Shown here piece by piece: positions 1 to 10,502 of a stretch of 64,000 nt of DNA. The first letter of the stretch is position 1. Every line of letters begins with the position of its first letter. The translations under genes and the position numbers were made by a program. This DNA comes from Hyaloperonospora brassicae (taxonomy: Eukaryota > Oomycota > Peronosporomycetes > Peronosporales > Peronosporaceae), in contig CANTFL010000617.1 in NCBI GenBank assembly GCA_947650285.1, forward strand, positions 186,001 to 250,000. Direction: 5' to 3'. Below the pieces are notes generated by a model, which was not told where the DNA came from, made no database searches, and worked only from the letters and a program-made list of their open reading frames with translations.

Positions 1-163
1 CGGATGGGGCAGTGTTGTTATTTTTGTCGCAATACAAACACTTATGTAATCACATATTATCTAAATAACACCCAAGCTCCAATATTTTAGACATATACGA
101 CGAAAGATGAGCCGCTTGTATATTCGATGAATTACATTCAAGATTCAACAGCTCAGACGATAG

Positions 164-541
164 ATGAGTCTGTCAAACCTCGCACATAGCAACACGAAGA
201 GTGCTCGTGAGAACGCAGCACGCTCGTTTTTGAAGTTTCTTAAGGAAGAAGAGGTTAGCAAAGACTACCTGCAGCAGTGCATGCAGCGCGAGAGGGCACC
301 TCTCGTCTTAGAAGCTGTGGTTAACAAGTATGGCATGTATCTCGCCTTCAAGGAGGGCCAAAAGAGACAGTTTTTAGCTCGCTACTCGGTCATGCATACC
401 TTTCGACAGTCCAAGATCTGGTTGTTAAAACGTTTCCCTCAGCATCGAGCAGCTGGCAGCGAACGCTTCTCGTCCACACGACATTCTCATCAATTAAGGC
501 CAAAACCCAGTCCAGGCACCAAATTGGAGCACATCCGATGA
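164..541 (+). pseudogene. Tyrosine-recombinase-like N-terminal domain fragment (Crypton-type?)
   Basis: An open frame of 125 codons. The first ~90 residues look like the helical core-binding (SAM-like) domain that precedes the catalytic domain of tyrosine recombinases, with segments such as SARENAARSFLKFLKEEEVS and FRQSKIWLLKRFPQHRAA. Oomycete genomes carry many such Crypton-like recombinase proteins; that family link is from memory, not from a search. After residue ~90 the frame turns into unrelated sequence and ends, and no catalytic R..HxxR..Y region follows, so this is a truncated relic. The first 163 bases hold nothing I can identify. Confidence 0.4.
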
Positions 542-619
542 GCTTTTTGCCTGATCAGCGATTGCAGACGTCGTCGTTTCTACTTCTGCTACTACACTTG
601 TGAGCATCAGCCGACTGGG

Positions 620-2226
620 GAGCTCCATACATTTCTTGGTAGCCACAGCCTACGTGTGCCCGTGCCCGGTCTCCGCCGACCCTCTCGCCTGTGCCCCGCA
701 CTTATAACGTCTTCACGCATGGCGGAACAGCATACATCGTCTTATGCCTAACGCCGCTCGTGCTGTCCAAACTCTCGACAACGCTAGTGACGGTCAAACT
801 GTACCGCGCGTGGGAACACCTCGTCCATGCGTCATCTTGATGTAACTCACGTACCTGTGGATCTACACTGTCGCTCGTGGCGGCGCCTACGTGTGGACCC
901 ATGTCACACTGCTGTCGCGTCTCGACGTGACGGGGAATCTCCGCACGCGCTTCCGCTCGTCCCGTTTATGAGTATCGACGCAACTCCGGACTTTTGCGCG
1001 CCTTTACCGGCGCTGCTTACGCTCCTCCTGAATCTGTGCGACCTCCTGCACTTCGCAGTGGCGCTCTGGTCGATACCGTACACCTATGACCTGTCCAATA
1101 TCGCGGCCAAGTCCATGGATCGCAGCACGAGCAAAGACCAGAAAAAGATCCTCATGTACCTTTCTTTCGGCCACGCATAGATCGCGAGCTTCGCGATTGC
1201 CAAGCCGTCTTCAGCTTCCTTAACGGCGGCTACTCACGCTGCACGTAATGCCTCGCGATGTGTGTATACGTGCTGCAGCTCGCGACGCTCGTGTACTTGG
1301 ACGTTGCGATCTTTGGCTTAAGCGCCGAGGCCGCGACGTCGATTCTATCAACGTCCGCTTCTAGGCGCCGCCCGTGTACCAGTGGCTCCAGTGCATGACG
1401 TGCACCTACGGGCTCTTTGCGCTGCAGTCCGAGTGCAAGTCGCTAGTCATTCACATCACGACGGCTTGTCGTCCCACCTGGACGGTACACTATCTGGAGA
1501 TGATCCACGTGTTGTACAAGGTCACGTGCTGGGCGTTTGCACTCGCCAAGGGCTGCATTCTGCCTTACAGGCTGCACGTCTACGGCTGATGCTGCCTGCA
1601 CTTGCGTGGCGCGCACAAACGCATCAAGTTTGTAACCGCGCCCGTATTTAACTCTGTGCTTATTGTGACGGACATCAAGTCGTCGGGCGCTCTAGGTTTC
1701 ATCGACGCTAAGGTCATGCTCCGCGTGATCCAAGTGCACGACGACACGCTGCGAATGCTGCGGCGCTTAACCGCTGTAAAGAGATTACGACGGCCGACGA
1801 CCCGTTTCTAATGGCGTTTCACAAAATCCGCTAGGCCATGACCTACTGCCTCGACGTGCTGCTCCAGTTTCTCGCCGTGCCGTGGTCCAAGGACCTCCAC
1901 GACCTCGTGGCCGCGACCAAAAAACACCGCGTGACCACTGCGTCGTATTTTGCGGACTGCGCGTGCGCATGGGCGTCTACGACGCCATGGGGTTCGACAT
2001 CGACAGCCAACTCTAACGTGGCCGTAGAATTCGTCTACACAGGCACAGCCGAAGTGCTCGCGGCCGAAGCGAGCGAGTTGGGCGCCAATGGGCAGATCGT
2101 CATGACGCGACGCATTGCCGAATGACTCATGGCCAAAGCGGTCTATAGGGCATTTCCTCGCTTTCTTGACACTTGCCAGAGCGCCATGGGCACCGAACAG
2201 TGTTTTGGTATCACAAAAGCCATTTG
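620..2226 (+). pseudogene. Class III adenylate/guanylate cyclase pseudogene
   Basis: No single frame survives, but successive plus-strand frames give a collinear class III nucleotidyl cyclase domain. Positions ~1650-1775 read SVLIVTDIKSSGALGFIDAK followed by LRVIQVHDDTLRMLRRL, the metal-binding FTDIxxST-type motif and the following helix. Positions 1785-1930 read ITTADDPFLMAFHKIR, a stop, then AMTYCLDVLLQFL. Around 1950 is LRVRMGVYDAMGFDI, and 2025-2125 reads VYTGTAEVLAAEAS then GANGQIVMTRRI, matching the conserved GxxVNxAARL and GQILVS region. The upstream part (620-1600) contains hydrophobic stretches in several frames and may be a multi-span membrane region. Frameshifts and stops throughout show it is dead. 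Such cyclases make cAMP or cGMP from ATP or GTP. Adenylate versus guanylate type cannot be decided. Confidence 0.7.
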
Positions 2227-2236
2227 AAAGCCTCAA

Positions 2237-2550
2237 ATCTGACTACTGGCTTCCTAAAAACCAGCCTTTACATAGTATATCACATTTTTAGCTTTACTAG
2301 ACACTTGCATTAAATCGTACAGCTACACAAAATTTATTCAATTTCGTACTGGCTTTATCTCGATCGGAGCTCGTCAGGAGTCGGGATTTTATGGTACGGT
2401 ATATTAATGAGCACGGTATTGAACTGTTTGTGTAACTTAAAATATGGTATGGGGGTCTTAAATTTGGACAGGGTGCATAAACGGCAGAATCCAATATTGT
2501 TTTGCACAAAATTTGGGTAAACAAGACATAGAATTCATTTTAGGACAAGC
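2237..2550. other. AT-rich spacer, no feature seen
   Basis: About 310 bases between the cyclase relic and the copia relic. I see no coding homology, RNA gene or repeat here. Confidence 0.5.
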
Positions 2551-2559
2551 TCCAAAGGC

Positions 2560-3940
2560 TAAATGCGTGCCCTTGCTGCTTGTATTAACGAAAGGGTTCT
2601 AGCAGTCGACTTCAGCAGTATGTTTATTTCCGTCATGGAAATGTCGTTTGTGAAGTTCATGCCTGCTCTAGCCGCCACTTATGGGTTGCTTTCCAAGCAT
2701 GATGACATCGCCCATGCGTGAGTCAAGGCGGAATGAAGTAACACCCGGCTAACTTACATGCAACTGCCCCGCGACATCTCGTGCTTGAAAAAGAATGCAG
2801 GAGTACGGTGTCACAAGTACGTACAAACTTTTTTCTGTACATCCGCAAGAGTCTTTCCGGTCTCAAACAGTCTGACCGACTATATAAAGTCAGATACTTT
2901 CAAAGCCTTTTACCAGCAGTTCGAAAGCGATATGGGCTCATGAGCGAGACGGCAATTAACCTTATTGTTGTCAGAATCCCATTCGACGGCATGCCACTAC
3001 CGGCACACATTCGTTAGCATTCGATCAATACTTTGACAGACTCGCGCCTCCGTCAATACAAAGTCGGTCGCGTAAATAAATTCCTTGGGATTTATATCGA
3101 GCTCTACGGCGACGGAGGATACAATATGGACCAGGACGAGGCAGTTGTGGGATTTATTTTGCATCAACGGGTTGGCGAACGCCAACTCAGCGCAAGTGAT
3201 AATCGGCGACTACTGCTACGACACGCAGCTGGACAACGTAGAAATGTTGGACCGTCGACCGCACGCGCCGGCCCAACGATCCAGGAGTTTTAGTCATTTG
3301 TGGGTGGTTTACTGTGGGTTGCAGGATGTATGAGATCTGACATCGCTTTTACGGCACATAAGACCAAGCGTCAGATTCGGCGCCGCGCCTTCTTGGCTGA
3401 AAGATCTTCAATAGGATTGGCCGGTCTCTAAAATTTACGACGAGATAAGATCACAGTAGAGCCGTCTCAAGACCGTAAATAAGCATTACGACTCAAAGTG
3501 TTTAGCTGAGCTGACGTTGTGGACAAATCTGATAAGAAGTCATCGATCAGTGGTAAGCATCTCCCGGACGACATGATAGTGAGATGGGGGCTTGTAAGTA
3601 AGTGGGTATCTCTATCAACAATGAAAGCCGAGTTTGTCGCTGTTTCAGAGATGACGTGCGAAACAATTGTCCTCCGCAATCTGCTTAGCCAGTTCGGCAT
3701 TGCGTCGGCTATTCCGATGTAGCTACACGACAATAATGAATCAGTGATCAACCAGATTGCGGGTGAGGCGCCCTCGCTGGTGTGAAACATATCGACTGGT
3801 GACAGAATCTTTAGCGTGGCTTCTCGCGCCGCGAAATATTGCTACGTATTACGTCAGGTCTAAGATAAAGCCGCCGAACTAATGACGAAGGCTCTCGACG
3901 CTGAGAAAGTTGCAGCCCTTCGTGGGTTTATGTGTCCTGT
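2560..3940 (+). mobile_element. Ty1/copia retrotransposon relic, truncated
   Basis: Fragments of the reverse transcriptase and RNase H region of a copia polyprotein lie in order on the plus strand with many stops and shifts. Around 2600-2760 the frame reads VMEMSFVKFMPALAATYGLL and KHDDIAHA (fingers/palm). Around 2840-2880 it reads RKSLSGLKQSDRLY, the SLYGLKQ motif. At 3065-3130 is VGRVNKFLGIYIEL, and at 3590-3660 VSLSTMKAEFVAVSEM, the RNase H signature. At 3875-3935 is AAELMTKALDAEKVAALRGF, the usual copia C-terminus. Gag, protease and integrase are missing. The relic stops where the gypsy LTR begins at 3941, so it was probably cut by that insertion. Confidence 0.8.
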
Positions 3941-4236
3941 TGACAGGTCTTTGGTTGGCAGAGGGACTGATCGGTCCAGAGGAGCTTGTTGGAAGGCAAT
4001 GCTGGGATGTGCGGTGAAACTGAGATAAACTGAATGCTAGAGATAGCGCGTGGCGCTCCACAGATACTCTCTACTGCTACTCTGTGTGTCGTGAGCGCTC
4101 GCTGTGTACTACGTCCCATGCGCGTAGGTTCATACTGGCTGATTCTGGTCTGGTTGGTAGTAATATGAAATGATATGAAATGAGCTGACAATTGGTCTGA
4201 CCAGGATGAAGTGGAGATAAAGTCACAGTCACGTCA
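3941..4236 (-). repeat. 3' LTR of the gypsy element
   Basis: 296 bp, starting TGACAG and ending ACGTCA on the plus strand, so the ends form a short TGAC/GTCA inverted repeat. It aligns along its full length with 10503-10797. Confidence 0.85.
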
Positions 4237-4249
4237 TTGTCCCCCTGTG
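4237..4249 (-). promoter_or_regulatory. Polypurine tract of the gypsy element
   Basis: Minus-strand sequence CACAGGGGGACAA directly abuts the 3' LTR. This is the usual place and composition of the plus-strand primer of LTR retrotransposons. It decides the element's orientation. Confidence 0.6.
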
Positions 4250-4299
4250 AACTGGTGCGCTAACACGGGAACACGCGTCGGATGCTTACTTGCTGCGTG

Positions 4300-5470
4300 G
4301 TCGATCCTTCGTCGATCGTGATCATGCCTTTGTCGTGGACGTCCGTTGGTTCAATGGTCCATTGGCTACTGGACAAGTCTTCGCGCGAAACGGCTTTGTT
4401 ACTCGGACCATGACGTTGTCACCGACGTTGTTAAAGTGCGAAATGCGTTTGTCGTTTTCTCGGTCGTTGTAGGTGAGAATCGCATCGAATCGCCGCTTGG
4501 GCACGTAGCTCCATTTTTCTTCGTAGATATTGCATGTGGTAATGTCCTGACCAAAGATGAGTTAGCCAGGCGATGCGTTCAGGATACTGTGGTAACTGGC
4601 TCGAAAAGCGATCGCGGATTTGTGCAGTGATTTCTTCTAGTCGATATTGTCGTAACAATGAACAACATTGAGACGCTTCATGTGGACGCGCTCGCAGATT
4701 GCATTGGCTTTCGGTTTCTTTGCAATGATCGGTTTTAACTTGATGTCGTAGCTCTTCAAGAGTTATTGGAACTCCTCACCAGTAAATTCAGCACCGAGAT
4801 CATGAAAAACTTGAGCTGGACGGGAATAACGATAACTTAATCGCGGTCAAAGCTCTCTGCTGTTGTCAGGCTGTTCTTGTCTATTTTAACGCCGACTTCG
4901 AGCCAGCGTGTCGCTTAATCGATGATCGTGATACCGTAATAGCCACCGTACCGAACAATAAAGTTGACGTGCACTACTTCCCACGGGTTCACTGTCTTGA
5001 GAGTCATTGGCAGTAGTAGTCCGTAGTCTTGTCTTCCGCCGTGGGCTTTAGCTCGTTTGCACGTCAGACACAACTTGACGCGCTTAATGATCGACGATTC
5101 CATTGCAAGTCAGTAGAGCGACTGTCGCATCGTCTTGTACAGGCGATCAGGACCAGCGTGCCTGAGATTGTGGTGGTGCCAATCCAGGAGGTCGTCACGC
5201 AACGTGTCTGGGACAATGACGCGACCTTGAAATTCGACAAGCGTGCATCCTAGGAGAGCAAATACCTCGTAGACCGGGTTGTTCTATCCGTCGAGGTACT
5301 TATACTTGATCGTCTGGAGTGTTTCATCGCACTCCTAGTGCTGACGGATGACTGGTCCGTGCATGCCACATGGTGGATCATCCGTCGCGGCGTTGATCTC
5401 GTCGTGCATTTGCGCTTTCTCTGCTGTGTCAAATCGCATTCGGGAAAAGGCGTCCGCGCCGAAGTTCTTT
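4300..5470 (-). pseudogene. Gypsy integrase segment
   Basis: Minus-strand frames give, 5' to 3', the zinc-binding/core part (LCLTCKRAKAHGGRQDYG at ~5040-5090, then NPWEVVHVNF and YGGYYGITIID near 4920-5000) and the C-terminal part (KRRFDAILTYNDRENDKRIS, VGDNVMVRVTKPFRAKT at 4360-4500). In a live copy this would insert the cDNA into the genome. Frameshifts between the blocks show it is not translatable. Confidence 0.75.
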
Positions 5471-6634
5471 ATGCCCTTGATGTAGTGCAACGACAAAAGA
5501 TACATATACGAAGCAGCTTCCAGCGCTTGACTCTGGGACTCTTTTCGTTCGAATAGATGAGGTTTTTGTGATAGGTGAGCACAGTGTCCTTTAAGCCAAG
5601 CAACATGGTACGATACTCGCGAAGCAGCTCCACAATCGGCAGGAGCTCGAGCTTCATCGGTGTGTAGTTGATCTGATGATTGTTGAGCGTGCGAGAGTAA
5701 CAGGCGAGGATCTTGTTTCTTTGCATCACGATGCCACCGAGCTGATTTCCACTTTCATCAGCGTAGACGTGCAACGGGAGGTCAAAGTCAGGGAACGCCA
5801 GCAACACAGCTTCTGCAAACGCCTTCTGGAAGGCGCTTATAGCGTCGGTGTCGCTTTGCAGCCATGTGAATGCAACTTCAGAGCTCGTGAAGCGGTACAG
5901 CGGTGCACAAAGTGCTGACTTTTTGGGGACCATATCGCGATAATAATTGATTATGCCCAGAAAGCGACGCAGCTCTTTCTTGTTGTAAGGAACGGCGATC
6001 GTGTTCATTTCTTGTATCTTCTTCGCCCCGCAGACCACGTCGGCCTCAGCCCCCACCGAAGGCACGTTCCTCGTCAAGGCCGGACTCGCCAAGATGCTTA
6101 AGGGCGGCGTGATCATGGACGTGACGAACGTCGAGCAGGCCCGCATCGCCGAAGAGACTGGCGCCGTGGCGGTCATTGCGCTCGAGCGCATCCCCGCGGA
6201 CATCCGCGTGGACGGCGGCGTCGCGCGCATGAGCGACCCGGACATGATTGACGCCATCAAGAAGGCCGTGACGATCCCCGTGATGGCGAAGGCCCGCATT
6301 AAGCACTTTGTCGTGGTTGAATACCCTAAGCTGTTAGTGTAAAGCCGAGAAAGCCGACAGACTTGCACAGCACGTGGCAATTCTTTCCATTGAGTGTCAC
6401 GTCGCACTTGTCCAGACGCTTGAACAGCACACGCAGGTGCTCAAGGTGCTCGATCTTGGTGTTGGAGTACACAAGTAAGTCATATAAGTAAACGACCACA
6501 AACGGGAGATTGCCGAAGATCTTCTCCATGCAAGCTTGATACGCATCGGGTGCCGTTGAGTCCCCATTGGCAGACGTTTGTACTGATACTTTCCGAATGG
6601 AAGACAGAACGCCATGTGAGCTAGAATCTGCTTA
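5470..6634 (-). pseudogene. Gypsy RT C-terminal half and RNase H, split by the PDX1 insert
   Basis: The minus strand at 6540-6634 reads LAHMAFCLPFGKYQYKRLPMG, the RT region before the active site. At 6330-6530 is FVVVYLYDLLVYSNTKIEHL: the catalytic YLDD motif has become YLYD, which removes an essential metal-binding aspartate. The frame continues to [10 protein letters not shown], is interrupted by the PDX1 fragment, and resumes at ~6020 with [20 protein letters not shown]. RNase H features follow (LHVYADESGNQLGGIVMQR, then YTPMKLELLPIVELLREY), down to ~5480. Confidence 0.85.
6024..6316 (+). pseudogene. PDX1: Captured PDX1/PdxS (pyridoxal 5'-phosphate synthase) gene fragment
   Basis: The plus strand from 6034 to ~6312 encodes ~93 residues of the N-terminal part of PDX1, the synthase subunit that makes pyridoxal phosphate from ribose 5-phosphate, glyceraldehyde 3-phosphate and glutamine-derived ammonia. 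Recognisable blocks are [53 protein letters not shown] and [14 protein letters not shown]. These include the conserved MDV aspartate and the MAKAR lysine that forms the sugar Schiff base in the family. The fragment covers about a third of the usual ~300 residues and lacks the second lysine and the rest of the barrel. It starts right after CGCCCCGCAG, a good 3' splice site, so its left end may be an exon boundary. It lies antisense in the gypsy RT/RNase H frame, has no internal stop and is GC-rich at third positions, unlike the decayed host element. Confidence 0.85.
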
Positions 6635-6639
6635 AAAAG

Positions 6640-8565
6640 TAGCCTGGCATAATTGTGGTGAAGTCGATCTCACAAAATTGCTTGAGTGAGGGTAGATCTT
6701 CCACTTGCCCAGACTTGCCGACTCACGGAGGGGGTACTCCGATCCGTGCCTTGTTGTTGAGCCTCGTGCTCACCTTGTGTACCAGTCGGTTGGGCTGGCT
6801 TGAGATCTTCGTAACGGCCTTGAGAGATGTCGATCTCGCTGAGGGGTTGGGTTAAGAGTTCGCTTTCGATGCGGAAATCTTCACATCACGAACAGGGGTT
6901 TTGCGATTCTGATCTTGAGTCGCGGCGATCTCTATTTAGAGATTTCACGATCTTGATCTTGGATCACACCGATCTCGATTTGTCTTCGGGATCGGGGTCT
7001 TTGTTGTGCGGGAATCTTCACTCAGCACATCGTAATCTTGCGTCGATCTTGCCTTGGGATCGGTCCGATCTGGTCTTGTGATCGGCCGATCTTGCTCGAA
7101 AAGCGCAATGTGGGCAGATAGGTGTCCTGTTTCGCCAAAATGAAACGGGCCGATCTGCCTTGTGGATCGCTTCGATCTCGCTCGGTCTTGTCTTGAACTC
7201 CTTTTCCAGGTTTTCCGATCACTTGAGCCGTCTCGCGATCTTGAAACCTAAATCCTTTTCCTTGTCGCTGCTACCCTAGCAGTTGAGATAAGTGTGAGAA
7301 CTTGATCGATCCGGGCTAAACTTCCCGAGATCGCTCTTCTCGATATTAGACAACAATCGAAGATCTGCCTTCAATGTCCTTGTAGCACGCGTGCCTCAAA
7401 CCGTAGGAGAAGCCAAAGACATCCTGCCCGGAAGAGAGGGAGGGAGCGCGCGTCGTGAGCAGAAGAAGTAGAGTTCAAGTCTGTTTTATTAACGAACTAA
7501 TTTACTAGCCAACCTATCTGTAAGCCTATCCCAAACTGTAGGTCACTCTTCAAACCGATATCACCCTTAATCTTGACCGTCCCTTGAACACGTGTCGGAA
7601 TTTCATGACCTGTACTCCAAAGATAGCGTCAATATTCTCGATATCGTGCCTTAATGTCCAGAAGAGACCAAATCCCAAATATGATACCGAATTCCCAATT
7701 TTGGTACCAAAAGGTCCGAAATAGTACTTAAGTGCCAAATGTGCCTAAATCCATTTTGCGACGCCAATTCAACCGGCTTCCAATGGCTCTTTCGGTCAGA
7801 GCTTTTGCATCATCACTCATGGACCTTCAACAAACATATTCATCATGATATTTAAAGTCTCATCAGCTATATATCCATAATCAACAGAAACATGACCGAT
7901 CTGGTGCCCAAATTTGACATCGTTGAGATCGACACGGTACAATTTAGCAGTAAATGTTCTTTGTTCATTGTTCGTGCTCTAATATAACCCTTCAGGGTTT
8001 ATCTGGTCCACAAAACTCTCCACATAGCTCCCTAGACGTCCACGAGTATCCACGTTTCCAGATCGGGATATAATTAACCTAAATCAGTTCCTTCATTGTG
8101 AGATCGGTAAAGAGTATTACCGATCTGCAGGATGTTACACCTTCGTCCCAGAGTCATTTCGCATCGCATCACCTGGTCCCAGATGCATCTTTCCAGAATG
8201 ACTTGGCCACAATATCCACGACCGTTGCTATACGTATTCTTCTCTTTGACCAATATTCAGGTAAATTGTATGACTTCATCCCACTTCCTCGTCCCAGATC
8301 GCTCTATACGTATCCTTCTCCTTGACTAACATTCAGGTAAATTGTATGACTTCGTCCCACTTCCTCGTCCCAGATCGCTCCATGGAAATCGTTCTAAGTT
8401 TCGTCTTGTCCCAGATCGCTCTGTCTCCGGTCGTTCCATGTCCATCAGTCTGGAGACAGTTGGATCGGATCGCCGATCCCCGTTGAGATCGCTTTCCATC
8501 TCCTTATTGAATTACTAGGTCCCTGGATATCATTTTTCACCATAGAGTGACAACCCAACTGGGTG
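6640..8565. repeat. GATC-dense insertion inside the gypsy RT gene
   Basis: The gypsy RT frame breaks off after NMGYYVVKS (~8595) and resumes with LAHMAFCLPF (~6634), so ~1.9 kb has been inserted. The insert has no coding homology that I recognise. 6781-7380 contains 23 GATC tetranucleotides, about ten times the chance expectation, mostly as CGATCT. A second GATC-rich stretch covers ~8100-8580. Exact ends and target duplication are not resolved. A large LTR or a non-autonomous element is possible. Confidence 0.55.
8228..8379. repeat. 76-bp tandem duplication
   Basis: Two adjacent copies of a 76-bp unit, each starting CTATACGTAT and ending in CCCAGATCGCTC. They differ at a few positions and lie within the GATC-dense insertion. 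Confidence 0.85.
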
Positions 8566-8569
8566 GTCA

Positions 8570-9199
8570 CCGATCCACGTCCCATCATTTGATCCGTGAC
8601 TTTACCACATAATATCCCATGTTTTGGTCGAACATAGGGCAGAACTTGGCGCCAGACAAACGCAAAAGAATCTCGCGTATCTTGGGAACGTAATACGGAC
8701 TGCGACGCAGGTACTTGTTCAGCACTCGGAAGTTGATAAACAAACGCAGGGATTCATTTGGCTTCGTGATCAAGAAGGCTGGCGATACCATCTCGGAGTC
8801 GTAGATTTGATCAAGCACAAATAATTCAAGCACGCGCTGGGTCTCGTCCTTGGCATTGGCTTTTATCGAGCGAGGCAGTTCGTACGGACTTGCATGAACG
8901 GCACGGAATTCCGGCGACAGTGGGCACGTAGTCGTCAAAACGCATTCGACCCAAGTGACTGTCGTACAGTAGCTGATGCTACTCCAAAAGCTTTGGGACG
9001 CGAGCGGCGAGAGGTGCCGGCAGTTGATCGGGCGCCAAGTCGGTAGGATGGACACCGTCGTCAACGACCTCCTTGTAGTCATCTGAAACCTCGCGATCAC
9101 GAGTGTCCGCGCGAACCGATGCTGTGCCACTTCCACCCGTGGTGAGAGATGTTTATTGTCCGTCCCACAGGACGAGTTTGTCTTTGAAATTGAGCACAA
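8570..9199 (-). pseudogene. Gypsy RT N-terminal half
   Basis: The minus-strand open frame contains YELPRSIKANAKDETQRVLE, MVSPAFLITKPNESLRLFIN, FRVLNKYLRRSPYYVPKI and LLRLSGAKFCPMFDQNMGYY, the fingers and palm start of gypsy reverse transcriptase. The frame is cut by the GATC-dense insertion. The part before residue ~110 appears to be out of frame. Confidence 0.75.
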
Positions 9200-9256
9200 T
9201 TACGAGCGAATCCATGGGATCAAGTCCGATGACCATCTTGTATTGGCTGTCGTCGA

Positions 9257-9600
9257 TTACTGAAAAAGAGTAATTGTAGTCGAAGAATTGAGCTGGGGGA
9301 AGAGGAACTGCACCATCGTGGAGCCGCTGATCGTCACGTCGCCGCCAACTGTCTTGAACGTTGTAGATGAGGGAGAGAGATTGCTTCCGTGATTAAGGTT
9401 GGCGATCATCGTGGTTGCATTGATGATGCTCTTTGATGCACTGATGTCAAACAGAGCGTCGGACGCGCAATTGCCGTGTGGAACCTGCACCTTGATGCGC
9501 AGCGACGCGATCTTGTTTGCTGTATCTTTCTCCAGTAAGCCGATCAGCTTGATCTCGTCTTTAATGTCGCTTAAGTCGTATATGCTAGGGTGTTACTTTG
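9257..9600 (-). pseudogene. Gypsy aspartic protease remnant
   Basis: The minus strand reads HGNCASDALFDISASKSIIN. The aligned position of the catalytic DTGAS motif is now DISAS, so the catalytic loop is altered, though the aspartate itself remains. It lies between the gag knuckle and RT, as expected. Confidence 0.65.
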
Positions 9601-10402
9601 TCGTCTACTTTGATTTAACTTCCACTTGCTTGTTCTCATCATGACGCTGCTTCTTGAGGACGAAGCAGTCGACGTCGTCGTGCGAGTCGGTATTGTGGAA
9701 TGTGCACCACTTGCCTTTGGGCTTTGGCTTTGAAGTGCTGTTGCCCCTGCTCGTGGTGTTGTGCTTCTGATTTCTTTCGTCGGACTCATGTTTCTTTGCG
9801 TTTGAAACGCGAGAGACCTAGCCGCCGGTTTGGTTGTTGATGTTGCTGTTGTTGACATTATCACGCTTTTAGAGGCGCTCGAAGTACAGAACAAGCGCCG
9901 TCAGCTTGTCGCAATGGTCGTCCGCGGCTGCAACTTTGTCGTGCGAGTCCTTCGGCATGGCGCGCTTGAAGAAGCGGAATTTCTGCACCTCCGGAATGAC
10001 CTTGGTGCTCATCGGTAGCTCCGCTAAGAGGCGCACGAGCTCCTTCAATTGGCGACTGAGAGCTTGTATCGTCTCGTCGCGTCTCTCGGTTAGTGACCAC
10101 AGCTCTTCGTCGAGGTCCTCGCTGAAGTCGCTAGGAACCATCAGCATACCGATCTGGTCTTAGAAGTCCTCGAACGAGGCATTTTCTTTGACTGCTTGTC
10201 GAGCGAGCGTCCAATCCTGTCCAAGCTCTCCTTCGATGAGGATCATGAGCTGGCTTGCTGCTTGCTCCGTGGGCCAGTGCTTCCGCGCAACGAGGCTCCT
10301 AAAGCGCATACTCCAGTTAAGCCAGCTCTGTGAGGTCCCTCCTAGAACTTGGGGATCTTGATCTTTGCGGTGGCCGCTGGGAGCTCGTCCGTTGCTGGAC
10401 AC
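9600..10402 (-). pseudogene. Gypsy gag remnant with Cys/His knuckle
   Basis: Minus-strand frames give a capsid-like part (SQSWLNWSMRFRSLVARKHW and MLMVPSDFSEDLDEELWSL, 9870-10402). At ~9690-9730 follows WCTFHNTDSHDDVDC, a Cys/His knuckle of the kind that precedes the protease in this type of gag. Frames are broken between blocks. Confidence 0.6.
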
Positions 10403-10502
10403 GTGACGATTGTGTACATGACGTACTCCTCGTCGTCGTCTTTCCGACCCATGGCGATGAGAAGGGATTCTTCAGTTCCAATTCAATTTTGACTAATCAA
10501 AA

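Noticed and set aside
6046..6306. Minus-strand ORF over the PDX1 fragment
   Set aside because: Antisense of PDX1; the apparent fusion with the gypsy frame (5469-6407) is a by-product of the insertion.
9571..9894. 107-codon minus-strand ORF
   Set aside because: Out of frame with the gag knuckle (WCTFHNTDSHDDVDC), which runs in another frame over the same bases.
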